5,403 bases of DNA from an uncultured Lachnospiraceae bacterium (GTDB taxonomy: Bacteria; Bacillota; Clostridia; Lachnospirales; Lachnospiraceae): positions 1 to 5,403 of the forward strand of contig CAUCWU010000190.1 of assembly GCA_958446555.1 (NCBI GenBank), in the 5' to 3' direction. Positions 1 through 5,403 of the stretch are shown piece after piece. The notes below the pieces were generated by a model, which made no database searches, had not been told where the DNA came from, and was given only the letters and a program-made list of their open reading frames with translations. Within the stretch, counting starts at the first letter, position 1; each line of letters begins with the position of its first letter. The position numbers were made by a program, and so were the translations under genes.

Positions 1-1193
1 AGATGCCAGTTGTGTTTGATCTTTGCCGGATGGAGCAGGTTGGAATCGGCGTGATGAAAGAAGCGTTAAAGCAGTACGGAGACGATTTGACTGGTGAGAT
101 TACATCACTTCAAAAAGAAATCTGTGCGCTTGCAGGAAGAGAGTTTAATATTCTTTCGCCAAAGCAGTTAGGAGAAGTCTTATTTGAAGAATTGAAGCTT
201 CCAGGAGCAAAGAAAACCAAAAGTGGTTATTCGACCTCTGCCGATGTGCTTGAAAAACTTGCAAGCGACTATCCAATCGTAGAAAAAGTGCTTTCTTATC
301 GTCAGCTGACCAAGTTAAAATCCACTTATGCAGAGGGACTTGCTTCGTGTATCGCACCGGATGGTCGCATTCACGGAACCTTTAATCAGACGATCACAGC
401 GACTGGCCGTATCAGCAGCACCGAGCCGAATTTGCAAAACATTCCAGTTCGAATGGAACTAGGAAGAGCCATTCGCAAGGTTTTTGTGCCAAAGGAAGGT
501 TGTGTGTTTGTCGATGCCGATTATTCTCAGATTGAACTTCGTGTGCTTGCCCATATGTCGGGTGATGAGGGATTGATAGAGGCTTATAAGAGTGCACAGG
601 ATATCCATGCGCTGACGGCATCACAGGTTTTCCATGTGCCGCTAGAAGAGGTGACACCGCAGCTTCGTCGAAATGCGAAGGCAGTTAACTTTGGTATTGT
701 CTATGGAATTAGTGCGTTTGGCTTAAGTGAAGATTTAAGTATTTCCAGAAAAGAGGCAATGGAGTATATTGAGCATTATTTCAAAGCCTATCCGGGAATC
801 AAGGCATTCTTAGACAGAATGGTAGATGAGGGGCATACAAACGAGTATGTCACGACGATGTTTGGTCGAAGACGTCCAATTCCAGAGCTAAAATCTTCCA
901 ATTATATGCAGAGACAATTTGGAGAGCGAATTGCAATGAACTCCCCAATTCAGGGAACAGCTGCTGATATCATGAAGATTGCAATGACAAAGGTAAATCA
1001 GAGACTTAAAAAAGAAAAGCTTGGTGCACGCATTGTGCTTCAGGTGCACGATGAACTTCTTCTTGAGGTGCCAGAGACAGAGTGCGAGACAGTGAAAGCA
1101 CTTCTTCGCGAGGAGATGCAGTCAGCAGCAAGTCTTCGTGTGCCGCTAGAGGTGTCCGTGTCGGTAGGACGAAGCTGGTATGAGACCAAATAA
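1..1193 (+). CDS. polA: DNA polymerase I, C-terminal polymerase domain (5' end cut by window edge)
   Basis: Family A DNA polymerase, which fills gaps and replaces RNA primers during replication and repair. The frame is open to the left edge (first whole codon at position 3), so the Met there is probably internal and the 5'-nuclease and 3'-5' exonuclease-like regions lie outside the window. The 396 visible residues match the polymerase domain of E. coli Pol I with a constant offset of 532, judged from remembered landmark residues. Visible landmarks are TGR with Arg136 (E. coli R668) followed by PNLQNIP; motif A DADYSQIELR with catalytic Asp173 and Glu178 (D705, E710); motif B with Arg222, Lys226, Phe230 and Tyr234 (R754, K758, F762, Y766); Asn313 and Gln317 (N845, Q849); and motif C QVHDE with His349, Asp350 and Glu351 (H881-E883). 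Phe at the 762 position predicts normal discrimination against dideoxynucleotides. The domain looks intact and functional. Whether proofreading residues are present cannot be seen. coaE follows, a common Firmicutes order. Confidence 0.97.
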   Translation, partial: MPVVFDLCRMEQVGIGVMKEALKQYGDDLTGEITSLQKEICALAGREFNILSPKQLGEVLFEELKLPGAKKTKSGYSTSADVLEKLASDYPIVEKVLSYRQLTKLKSTYAEGLASCIAPDGRIHGTFNQTITATGRISSTEPNLQNIPVRMELGRAIRKVFVPKEGCVFVDADYSQIELRVLAHMSGDEGLIEAYKSAQDIHALTASQVFHVPLEEVTPQLRRNAKAVNFGIVYGISAFGLSEDLSISRKEAMEYIEHYFKAYPGIKAFLDRMVDEGHTNEYVTTMFGRRRPIPELKSSNYMQRQFGERIAMNSPIQGTAADIMKIAMTKVNQRLKKEKLGARIVLQVHDELLLEVPETECETVKALLREEMQSAASLRVPLEVSVSVGRSWYETK

Positions 1194-1202
1194 TATAAAT
1201 GA

Positions 1203-1222
1203 GATAATTAGTCTAATTCATC
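1203..1222. repeat. AT-rich inverted repeat between polA and coaE
   Basis: AATTAG (1206-1211) and CTAATT (1213-1218) form a near-perfect palindrome around a single T. Flanking GAT (1203-1205) and ATC (1220-1222) extend it if the C at 1219 is skipped. TCATC (1218-1222) can also pair with GATGA (1232-1236) across a 9-nt loop. The one-base centre makes it poor as an RNA hairpin, and no T-run follows, so it does not look like a terminator. It could be a dimeric protein-binding site or chance in AT-rich DNA. The rest of the 74-nt gap shows no convincing promoter. Confidence 0.3.
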
Positions 1223-1257
1223 AAAAAACTAGATGATACTAAGTTTATAGGATTGAT

Positions 1258-1262
1258 AGGAG
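1258..1262 (+). promoter_or_regulatory. Ribosome binding site of coaE (decides the start)
   Basis: AGGAG lies 5 nt before the ATG at 1268. An upstream in-frame TTG at 1253 has no comparable site at the right distance. Starting at 1268 puts the P-loop at residues 7-14, as is usual for CoaE. Confidence 0.8.
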
Positions 1263-1267
1263 CAAAT

Positions 1268-1855
1268 ATGATTTTAGGAATCACAGGAGGAGTTGGCGCC
1301 GGAAAGTCATCGGTGCTTGCCATTCTTCAAAAAGAATACCATGCAAAGTTGATATTGGCAGATGAGGTGGGGCGAGAGCTGATGCAGCCGGGTGAAGCCA
1401 ACTATGTCAATATCGTAAATGCGTTTGGAAAAGAAATCTTAAATGAGGATCAGACAATCAATACCAAAAAACTGGCATCGGTTGCATTATCAAGTCCGAT
1501 AGAGACACTTCGCTTAAATGCAATGACCCATCCAAATGTGCGCGTGAGAATTGAGTGGATGATCAAAGAGATTCGAGACAAAGAGCCAGATGCGTTGATT
1601 GTGATCGAGGCTGCACTTTTGTCAGAGGGACATTTAACACCACTGTGCGATGACGTCTGGTATATCTATGCAGATGAAGAGACACGTATCAAGCGTATCA
1701 TGGAGTCAAGAGGCTACAGCTACGAGCGCTGCAAGCAGACAATTGCAAGACAAAAAAGTGATGTGCAGTTTCGTGCGGAGTGCCGTGTTGTAATTGATAA
1801 TAGTCACAGTATTGAGGAGACAAAGGCACAGATTGAAAAGCAAATGAAAAAATAG
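1268..1855 (+). CDS. coaE: Dephospho-CoA kinase
   Basis: Cytosolic kinase of the last step of coenzyme A synthesis: ATP phosphorylates the ribose 3'-hydroxyl of dephospho-CoA. The 195 residues fit the family's usual length of about 200. The Walker A loop GGVGAGKS is at residues 7-14 (Lys13). LADE at 30-33 stands where many homologues have a DAD-type motif, with Asp32 as the likely catalytic acid. His88-Pro89 match the conserved HP after the CoA domain. EAALL at 114-118 replaces the more usual PLLFE-like segment. The arginine-rich lid holds Arg140, Arg143 and Arg148, and the family-typical IDN is at 176-178. The variant motifs resemble Lachnospiraceae CoaE as I remember it, so they look like lineage divergence rather than decay. 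The gene starts 74 nt after polA and ends 24 nt before the response regulator, with no terminator on either side. I chose the ATG at 1268 over a TTG at 1253 because of the ribosome binding site and the P-loop position. Confidence 0.95.
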   Translation: MILGITGGVGAGKSSVLAILQKEYHAKLILADEVGRELMQPGEANYVNIVNAFGKEILNEDQTINTKKLASVALSSPIETLRLNAMTHPNVRVRIEWMIKEIRDKEPDALIVIEAALLSEGHLTPLCDDVWYIYADEETRIKRIMESRGYSYERCKQTIARQKSDVQFRAECRVVIDNSHSIEETKAQIEKQMKK

Positions 1856-1867
1856 AGTTCTTACATT

Positions 1868-1876
1868 GGGAGGGAG
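1868..1876 (+). promoter_or_regulatory. Ribosome binding site of the response regulator
   Basis: The G-rich stretch GGGAGGGAG precedes the ATG at 1880 by 3 to 6 nt, depending on which G-block pairs with 16S rRNA. It sits in the 24-nt gap after coaE, too short to hold an obvious separate promoter. Any promoter for the regulator would have to lie inside coaE. Confidence 0.75.
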
Positions 1877-1879
1877 AAT

Positions 1880-3130
1880 ATGTATTCGCTTGTAATTGCA
1901 GAAGATGAGCTGACAACGAGACGTGGTCTGGTTCATATGGTCAAATGGAATGAAATTGGCTTTCAGGTGAATGCGGAATTTTCAGACGGGCAGGAACTGT
2001 TAGCGTATTTAAAAACCAGTATGCCAGATGTGATTTTGACAGATATTAAAATGAGTCGTGTGAGTGGGCTTGACATTGCACGCTTTGCGGCAGAACAAAA
2101 TCTTCCAGTACAGATTGTGTTTTTGAGTGGCTATAAGGATTTTGAGTATGCGCAGAGTGCGGTAGAGTATCATGTACTTCACTATCTGGTAAAACCTGTT
2201 TCGATTCCGAGGCTGAGAGAGGTCTTTACAGGGGTAAGAGAACTGTTAGATCAGCAGAATGCACTTCAAAATGCGATGCTGAACCGTGTCGATCATTACC
2301 AGAAGCTGGTTAATTATCAGAAACAGCAATTTATATTGGATGCGTTGTCGGGAAGCTTGCGTGACGACAGAGAGGCAGAAGAACGGTTAAAAATTGTCAA
2401 TATCTCACCAAGGCAGTCGAGTCGTTTGATTCTTGTTCGCATAAACATTCGAAAGGATTGTCAGTATAAGGGCTTTTTGGCGGATTATGGACGGCAGGAG
2501 CTTCAAGAACAAATCACAAGTATTTTGCAGGGATTGGACGGACTGCTTGAATTTTATCCGATTGAGTGGAAAGAGCAGGAAACAGAAAAGAGCTTTTGTG
2601 GAACTGGTGTGTTCTGGGAAAAAGATGAGAAAAAAGAACCGACTGCGATCTGGAAATTAAAGAAGCAATTTCAGCAGGAGTTTAGTCATCTGACAACGAT
2701 TGATGCCGAGCTGGAAGTGATCAAGGAACTGTCAGCACCGATTCAACTTCTTTCCTGTGCAGAAAGTTTAAATCAGCCGGAAACGATAAAAGAACAAAGT
2801 TCAGCCGGAATTGAGGCCGTGATGAATTACATTCAGGCACATTTCTGTGAAGATATTACGCTGACGGATATTGCAAATGCTGTCTTTTTAAATCCAATTT
2901 ACATTAGTCGCCTAATTAAAGAACAGACGGGAAAAAATTATACGGATCTTCTGATGGAAATGCGAATTGGAAAGGCGGTTTCTATGTTGAAAAACACGGA
3001 TTTGTATGTGTATGAGATCGCAGAGACGACAGGTTATCACAACCTCAAATATTTCTATAAAGTGTTCAAAAAGGTAACAGGAGGATCTCCAAATGATTAT
3101 CGTCTGAAGAAGGGAAGCAGGAAGAAATGA
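1880..3130 (+). CDS. Response regulator, receiver plus AraC-type DNA-binding domain (YesN-like)
   Basis: Cytoplasmic transcription factor of a two-component system, 416 residues. The N-terminal receiver (about 1-122) has the acidic pocket Glu8/Asp9, the phosphoacceptor Asp55 in LTDIKM, Ser83 in LSGY and Lys105 in LVKP, so all switch residues are present. A middle region (about 125-305) has no motif I can name with confidence. Its segment around 150-190 recalls the linker of other YesN-like regulators, some of which carry a degenerate GGDEF-like domain. The C-terminal AraC/XylS domain (about 311-410) has a first helix-turn-helix at ITLTDIANAVFLNPIYISRL (327-346) and a second around YEIAETTGYHNLKYFYKVFK (378-397), ending in the family signature SPNDYR. 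Its stop overlaps the kinase start by 4 nt (ATGA), indicating translational coupling to its partner. Family members usually activate a nearby promoter. The obvious local candidate is the one at 5055-5083. The gene symbol is withheld because the family is highly paralogous. Confidence 0.95.
   Translation: MYSLVIAEDELTTRRGLVHMVKWNEIGFQVNAEFSDGQELLAYLKTSMPDVILTDIKMSRVSGLDIARFAAEQNLPVQIVFLSGYKDFEYAQSAVEYHVLHYLVKPVSIPRLREVFTGVRELLDQQNALQNAMLNRVDHYQKLVNYQKQQFILDALSGSLRDDREAEERLKIVNISPRQSSRLILVRINIRKDCQYKGFLADYGRQELQEQITSILQGLDGLLEFYPIEWKEQETEKSFCGTGVFWEKDEKKEPTAIWKLKKQFQQEFSHLTTIDAELEVIKELSAPIQLLSCAESLNQPETIKEQSSAGIEAVMNYIQAHFCEDITLTDIANAVFLNPIYISRLIKEQTGKNYTDLLMEMRIGKAVSMLKNTDLYVYEIAETTGYHNLKYFYKVFKKVTGGSPNDYRLKKGSRKK
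3119..3124 (+). promoter_or_regulatory. Ribosome binding site of the kinase, inside the regulator gene
   Basis: AGGAAG lies just before the ATG at 3127, with AGG 5 nt from the start codon. A second in-frame ATG at 3139 has its own AAGGA (3130-3134) 4 nt upstream, so a start 4 residues later is possible. The overlap with the upstream stop favours 3127. Confidence 0.6.
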
Positions 3131-4959
3131 AGGATCGAATGAAAACGAAACAAACCAGACTGCTTCATCGGATTCAGAATCAACAATTTCGTAAATTGTT
3201 TGTAAAAAACTGGCTTCTTGTGTTTTTTAGCATTATGCTGCCACTTGTGATTTGTATGGCGGCACTCCAATTGCTTAGCTCAAGAAGCCTGTTGCATGAG
3301 ATGGATACGTCAGTGCAGCGAAGTGTGCGAAATACAAATGCGACGTTAGAAACATTATTTGAAGAAGTCTGTGATACGCTGGAAAAGCAGAGCGGCGATT
3401 GGACTGTTTTATCCTTTCTTCAGGAAGAACGAGAGAATCCGACGCGGTATTCGTCTGTGGAACAGGCTGGAAAAATTTTGAATCGCTTAATAGCAGACAA
3501 GCGCGAAAATCTCTATTTTAGTGTGGATGTCTATTCACAGGTCAGCGATTATCTCGCGTCCACACTTTATCGGAGCCAGCAAATCCAGTGGATTCCAGAT
3601 CAGTCGCTTGTGGAGTTGTTTCATACTTGCTTGGAAAAAGAACCGCACCAAACCATGTTTGCGGTGCCTCGAACGGCGTCCTACCTAGGACAAAATAAGC
3701 GTGTTCTTACGGTTTATCGGGTTGCCGTTTCGACAGAGGGAAAAAGAGCATTTGTGTCAATCAGTGTGGATGTGGATAAATTGATTGATTATATTGTCGA
3801 TAAAGAAATTCCAAATCAGGGTGCGTATGTAATTGTGGATTCACAGGGGCAAGTACTGATGGATACGGCAGATACTTTGTATAAACAAACGATAACACTT
3901 CCAGAGAAACAATCGGCCGTCACTTCTTCAACTGAGACGATCAATGGAACGCAGATGTTTGTTTCATGGACGGGAATGAAGTATTTTGGCTGGAAATGTG
4001 TGCAGATGATTCCGATGGAGGAGTATCGGCACAGCATGAATCAGCTTAGAAAAATGATGCTAGTGATTCTTTTGACAGGTGTATTGGCTAGTTTTGTTCT
4101 TTCCTATGGAGCAACTGAAAAGCTGTTTCGTCCGGTGGAGGCGATTTTGCAGGTATTAGAAAATCCTCCGGAGCGGGAAAATATTGGCAAGAAAAACGAT
4201 GAGATTCAGTTTTTATTGTATCGAATTTTGCAGCTATTTCAAAAAAATATGGCGCTGGAACATGAGATTCTCGATCGTGTATTGGCATTGCGAAGAGCGA
4301 GGGCGAAGGCCTTGCAGGAGCAGATGACACCGCATTTTATCAATAATGTGCTGCAGACCATTAATTGGTTGGCTGTAGAAGAGACAGGAGATGAAAATAG
4401 TCAGACCAGTCAGGCAATCATTTTGTTAGCCGATATCATCAATACGGGGAAACAGCAAAAGTACAGTCTGACCACTGTGGAGGAAGAAATTGTCTACATT
4501 AAAAAATTTGTGGAATTGGAGCGTCTGCGTTACGGAAGCGAGATTGTGTGCAACTATGAGATTCAGGAGGAAGCAGAGTCAATGCTAATTCCGAGCATTT
4601 CATTGCAGACACTCGTTGAAAACTCGATTTCACATGGTTTTCGTACCCGATGTGGTCAAGGAAGCATCTATGTGAGAATTCAGGTTAGTGAGCAGGGCGG
4701 ATTGTATATCTGCGTGGATGATGATGGCGAGGGAATGGATCAGAAAACCATTGATGATATTTTTAAGCAGTTGGAACAGGATGACATTTATGTGGGAGAG
4801 CATCTTGGTCTGATCAACTTTTTTCAGCGCTTTCGTCTTATCTATGGAGAGGAGTGCAAATTTGCAATTCATGAGAGCAAATATGGTGGCGTTTGTGTAG
4901 AAGTGACAACTCCAAATGTAGTTGGAGAAGAATGGTACCAATATGTAGAAAAAACATAA
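3127..4959 (+). CDS. Membrane sensor histidine kinase, YesM type (His_kinase/HATPase)
   Basis: Sensor partner of the regulator it overlaps, 610 residues. A basic cytoplasmic N-terminus (RLLHR, FRKLFVK) precedes membrane segment 1 (about 28-50). A large extracytoplasmic region (about 51-308) follows, its size and pattern fitting a dCache-type ligand sensor. Membrane segment 2 is about 309-328. A HAMP-like linker (about 329-375, with FRPVEAI and NDEI) leads into a likely coiled coil. The phosphoacceptor box is LQEQMTPHFINNVLQ with His403; the usual family form is QINPHFLYNTLN. ATP-binding features are the N box LQTLVENSISHG (Asn499), the G box DDDGEGMD (531-538) and a second glycine segment GEHLGLINFFQRFRLIYG (557-574). 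All needed catalytic residues are present, so the kinase is probably active. The H box departs from consensus at several flanking positions. The ligand cannot be read from sequence. YesM-type kinases often sense sugars or related nutrients, and some relatives respond to peptides. A terminator follows the stop at once. Confidence 0.95.
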   Translation: MKDRMKTKQTRLLHRIQNQQFRKLFVKNWLLVFFSIMLPLVICMAALQLLSSRSLLHEMDTSVQRSVRNTNATLETLFEEVCDTLEKQSGDWTVLSFLQEERENPTRYSSVEQAGKILNRLIADKRENLYFSVDVYSQVSDYLASTLYRSQQIQWIPDQSLVELFHTCLEKEPHQTMFAVPRTASYLGQNKRVLTVYRVAVSTEGKRAFVSISVDVDKLIDYIVDKEIPNQGAYVIVDSQGQVLMDTADTLYKQTITLPEKQSAVTSSTETINGTQMFVSWTGMKYFGWKCVQMIPMEEYRHSMNQLRKMMLVILLTGVLASFVLSYGATEKLFRPVEAILQVLENPPERENIGKKNDEIQFLLYRILQLFQKNMALEHEILDRVLALRRARAKALQEQMTPHFINNVLQTINWLAVEETGDENSQTSQAIILLADIINTGKQQKYSLTTVEEEIVYIKKFVELERLRYGSEIVCNYEIQEEAESMLIPSISLQTLVENSISHGFRTRCGQGSIYVRIQVSEQGGLYICVDDDGEGMDQKTIDDIFKQLEQDDIYVGEHLGLINFFQRFRLIYGEECKFAIHESKYGGVCVEVTTPNVVGEEWYQYVEKT

Positions 4960-4960
4960 C

Positions 4961-5001
4961 AAAAAATGCCGGGGTGATTCAATATGCCTCGGCATTTTTT
5001 T
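4961..5001 (+). terminator. Rho-independent terminator after the sensor kinase gene
   Basis: ATGCCGGGG (4966-4974) pairs with CCTCGGCAT (4987-4995), with one G·T wobble and a 12-nt loop. A T-run at 4995-5001 follows, and the matching A-run at 4961-4966 can extend the stem, so it could also act on transcripts from the other strand. It begins one base after the kinase stop codon and separates the regulator-kinase unit from the small downstream gene. Confidence 0.92.
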
Positions 5002-5004
5002 GTA

Positions 5005-5057
5005 AAAGGTTGAAAAAGTAGGAATGTATTTTGACAAAGGGTAAAGATAGTGGGATT
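5005..5057 (+). promoter_or_regulatory. Imperfect tandem repeat, candidate activator binding sites
   Basis: Two copies sit in the same orientation: 5005-5025 and 5036-5057. Both begin AAAGG and share AGT-N-GGA-N-T near their ends. Aligned by hand with a 1-nt gap they agree at about 16 of 22 positions, starting 31 nt apart (about three helical turns). The second copy ends at the -35 position of the promoter at 5078-5083. Tandem same-direction sites abutting the -35 are typical of AraC-family activators, and such a regulator is encoded just upstream. The region is A/G-rich, so chance similarity is a real alternative. Confidence 0.35.
5031..5036 (+). promoter_or_regulatory. Perfect -35-like hexamer TTGACA without a well-placed -10
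   Basis: TTGACA matches the sigma-A -35 consensus, but at 17 nt spacing the best partner is GATTCT (5054-5059), which matches only 3 of 6. The good TATAAT is 41 nt away. It may be a weak second promoter or coincidence. Confidence 0.3.
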
Positions 5058-5074
5058 CTCTAAAATGGTGAAAA

Positions 5075-5083
5075 TGTTATAAT
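5075..5083 (+). promoter_or_regulatory. Extended -10 promoter of the small exported-protein gene
   Basis: TGTTATAAT contains a perfect TATAAT (5078-5083) preceded by the extended -10 TG. The expected -35 (about 5055-5060, ATTCTC) is poor, so the promoter is either extended -10 only or dependent on an activator. Transcription should begin near 5090, giving a leader of about 49 nt before the ATG at 5139. A short direct repeat AAAATG (5062-5067 and 5071-5076) lies in the spacer. Confidence 0.7.
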
Positions 5084-5125
5084 GAACACAGATAAAGGCA
5101 AGGAAAATAAAACAAAATGCCGAAA

Positions 5126-5132
5126 AAGGAGG
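5126..5132 (+). promoter_or_regulatory. Strong ribosome binding site deciding the start of the small gene
   Basis: AAGGAGG is 6 nt before the ATG at 5139, an ideal match and spacing. An earlier in-frame ATG at 5082 overlaps the -10 hexamer, so it lies upstream of the predicted transcript start and would put a long charged extension before the signal peptide. It is rejected. Confidence 0.9.
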
Positions 5133-5138
5133 AAAACT

Positions 5139-5357
5139 ATGAAAAGAAAAGTGGTTAGTTTGTTACTGGCTTCTGCTATGACAGCAGGAATGGTTTCAAT
5201 GGCGTTTGCGGATGAGGCGACAACGGATTTATCGGAGCTGACATTTGGAGACGGATGGAAGATTGATACTAGTGAGGATTACAGCGGACCGCAGTATAAG
5301 CGTTTTGACGGATTGGAATTTACAAGAATTGTAAATACATCTGGTTTTGTAAAATAA
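5139..5357 (+). CDS. Small exported protein of unknown function (72-aa preprotein)
   Basis: I do not recognise this protein. Residues 1-24 form a typical Sec signal peptide: MKRK, a hydrophobic core around LLLASAMTAGMVSMA, and a likely signal peptidase I site AFA|DE. No lipobox cysteine is present, so it should be released or held only loosely outside the cell. The mature part is about 48 residues, acidic (10 Asp/Glu against 5 Lys/Arg), rich in aromatics (Trp40, Tyr48, Tyr53, Phe36, Phe56, Phe61, Phe70) and without cysteine. Signal peptides of this style are common on Clostridia solute-binding and cell-surface proteins, so it might be the broken first part of a longer exported protein. The frame after the stop stays open to the window edge (15 codons), too short to judge. 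For a genuine small gene speak the strong ribosome binding site, a dedicated promoter and a hairpin just after the stop. It is separated by a terminator from the sensor kinase operon, whose regulator may control it (inference). Confidence 0.75.
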   Translation: MKRKVVSLLLASAMTAGMVSMAFADEATTDLSELTFGDGWKIDTSEDYSGPQYKRFDGLEFTRIVNTSGFVK

Positions 5358-5366
5358 TCAAAAAGG

Positions 5367-5386
5367 GCTGTAGAATCCTTTACAGC
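5367..5386 (+). terminator. Hairpin after the small gene, possible terminator or processing structure
   Basis: GCTGTAGA (5367-5374) pairs with TTTACAGC (5379-5386) around the loop ATCC, 8 pairs with one G·T wobble. It starts 9 nt after the stop codon and is preceded by an A-run. The following bases lack a T-run, so it is not a standard Rho-independent terminator as seen. The A-run plus GGGCTGTAG could instead be the left arm of a longer terminator whose right arm lies beyond the window. Confidence 0.4.
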
Positions 5387-5403
5387 AGGTAAATTTCCAT
5401 TTG

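Noticed and set aside
145..657. Minus-strand open frames inside polA (145-357 and 412-657)
   Set aside because: They lie opposite conserved polymerase coding sequence and show no family features, so they are coding shadows.
1208..1240. Possible promoter for coaE (TTAGTC and GATACT)
   Set aside because: The -10 matches 4 of 6, the -35 is poor and the spacing is 21 nt, below what I would call in AT-rich DNA.
1253..1267. TTG start for coaE five codons upstream
   Set aside because: The ATG at 1268 has AGGAG at ideal spacing and gives the usual distance to the P-loop. The TTG has no such site.
4630..5037. Minus-strand open frame of 135 codons across the end of the kinase gene and the terminator
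   Set aside because: It is antisense to a well-supported gene, runs through a Rho-independent terminator, and its translation shows no recognisable domain.
5082..5138. Upstream in-frame start extending the small gene by 19 residues
   Set aside because: The ATG overlaps the -10 hexamer, so it lies upstream of the expected transcript start, has no ribosome binding site, and would bury the signal peptide behind a highly charged stretch.
5117..5158. Possible 13-codon leader peptide overlapping the start of the small gene
   Set aside because: Its ATG has no properly spaced ribosome binding site and it overlaps the strong site of the main gene. It is most likely chance in an A-rich leader.
1..5403. 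CRISPR array, tRNA or rRNA gene, insertion sequence or attachment site
   Set aside because: I read both strands for regular repeat-spacer patterns, cloverleaf arms, terminal inverted repeats and transposase motifs and saw none.

Overview
The window looks like a low-GC, Gram-positive chromosome, most likely a gut Clostridia of the Lachnospiraceae type. The grounds are strong AGGAGG-type ribosome binding sites, A/T-leaning codon choice, the polA-coaE neighbourhood, and a YesN/YesM-type two-component pair. The taxonomic call is inference from style and gene order, not from a marker search.

Layout: all recognised genes lie on the + strand. Positions 1-1193 hold the C-terminal polymerase domain of DNA polymerase I (polA), cut by the left window edge. 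After a 74-nt AT-rich gap comes dephospho-CoA kinase (coaE, 1268-1855). Twenty-four bases later begins a response regulator with an N-terminal receiver and a C-terminal AraC-type DNA-binding domain (1880-3130). It overlaps by 4 nt (ATGA) a membrane-bound sensor histidine kinase of the YesM/His_kinase type (3127-4959). No terminator is visible before 4960, so these genes could form one read-through unit. A clear Rho-independent terminator at 4961-5001 closes it.

Between that terminator and 5139 is a compact control region. It has an extended -10 (TG-T-TATAAT) without a good -35, a stray TTGACA 41 nt upstream of the -10, and an imperfect tandem repeat of about 21 nt whose second copy ends against the -35 position. 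This is what a promoter needing an AraC-family activator could look like. The promoter drives a small gene (5139-5357) with a perfect AAGGAGG site. It encodes a 72-residue preprotein with a Sec signal peptide and a mature part of about 48 acidic, aromatic-rich, cysteine-free residues. I do not recognise this mature sequence. A hairpin follows its stop codon.

Working model: the kinase senses something outside the cell through its large extracytoplasmic domain and phosphorylates the regulator at Asp55. The regulator may then activate the adjacent promoter of the small exported protein. That protein could be an effector, a ligand or accessory of the sensor, or the broken first part of a larger exported protein. 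The gene identities are solid; the regulatory link and the role of the small protein are inference. polA and coaE are housekeeping genes and probably unrelated in function to the sensor system.
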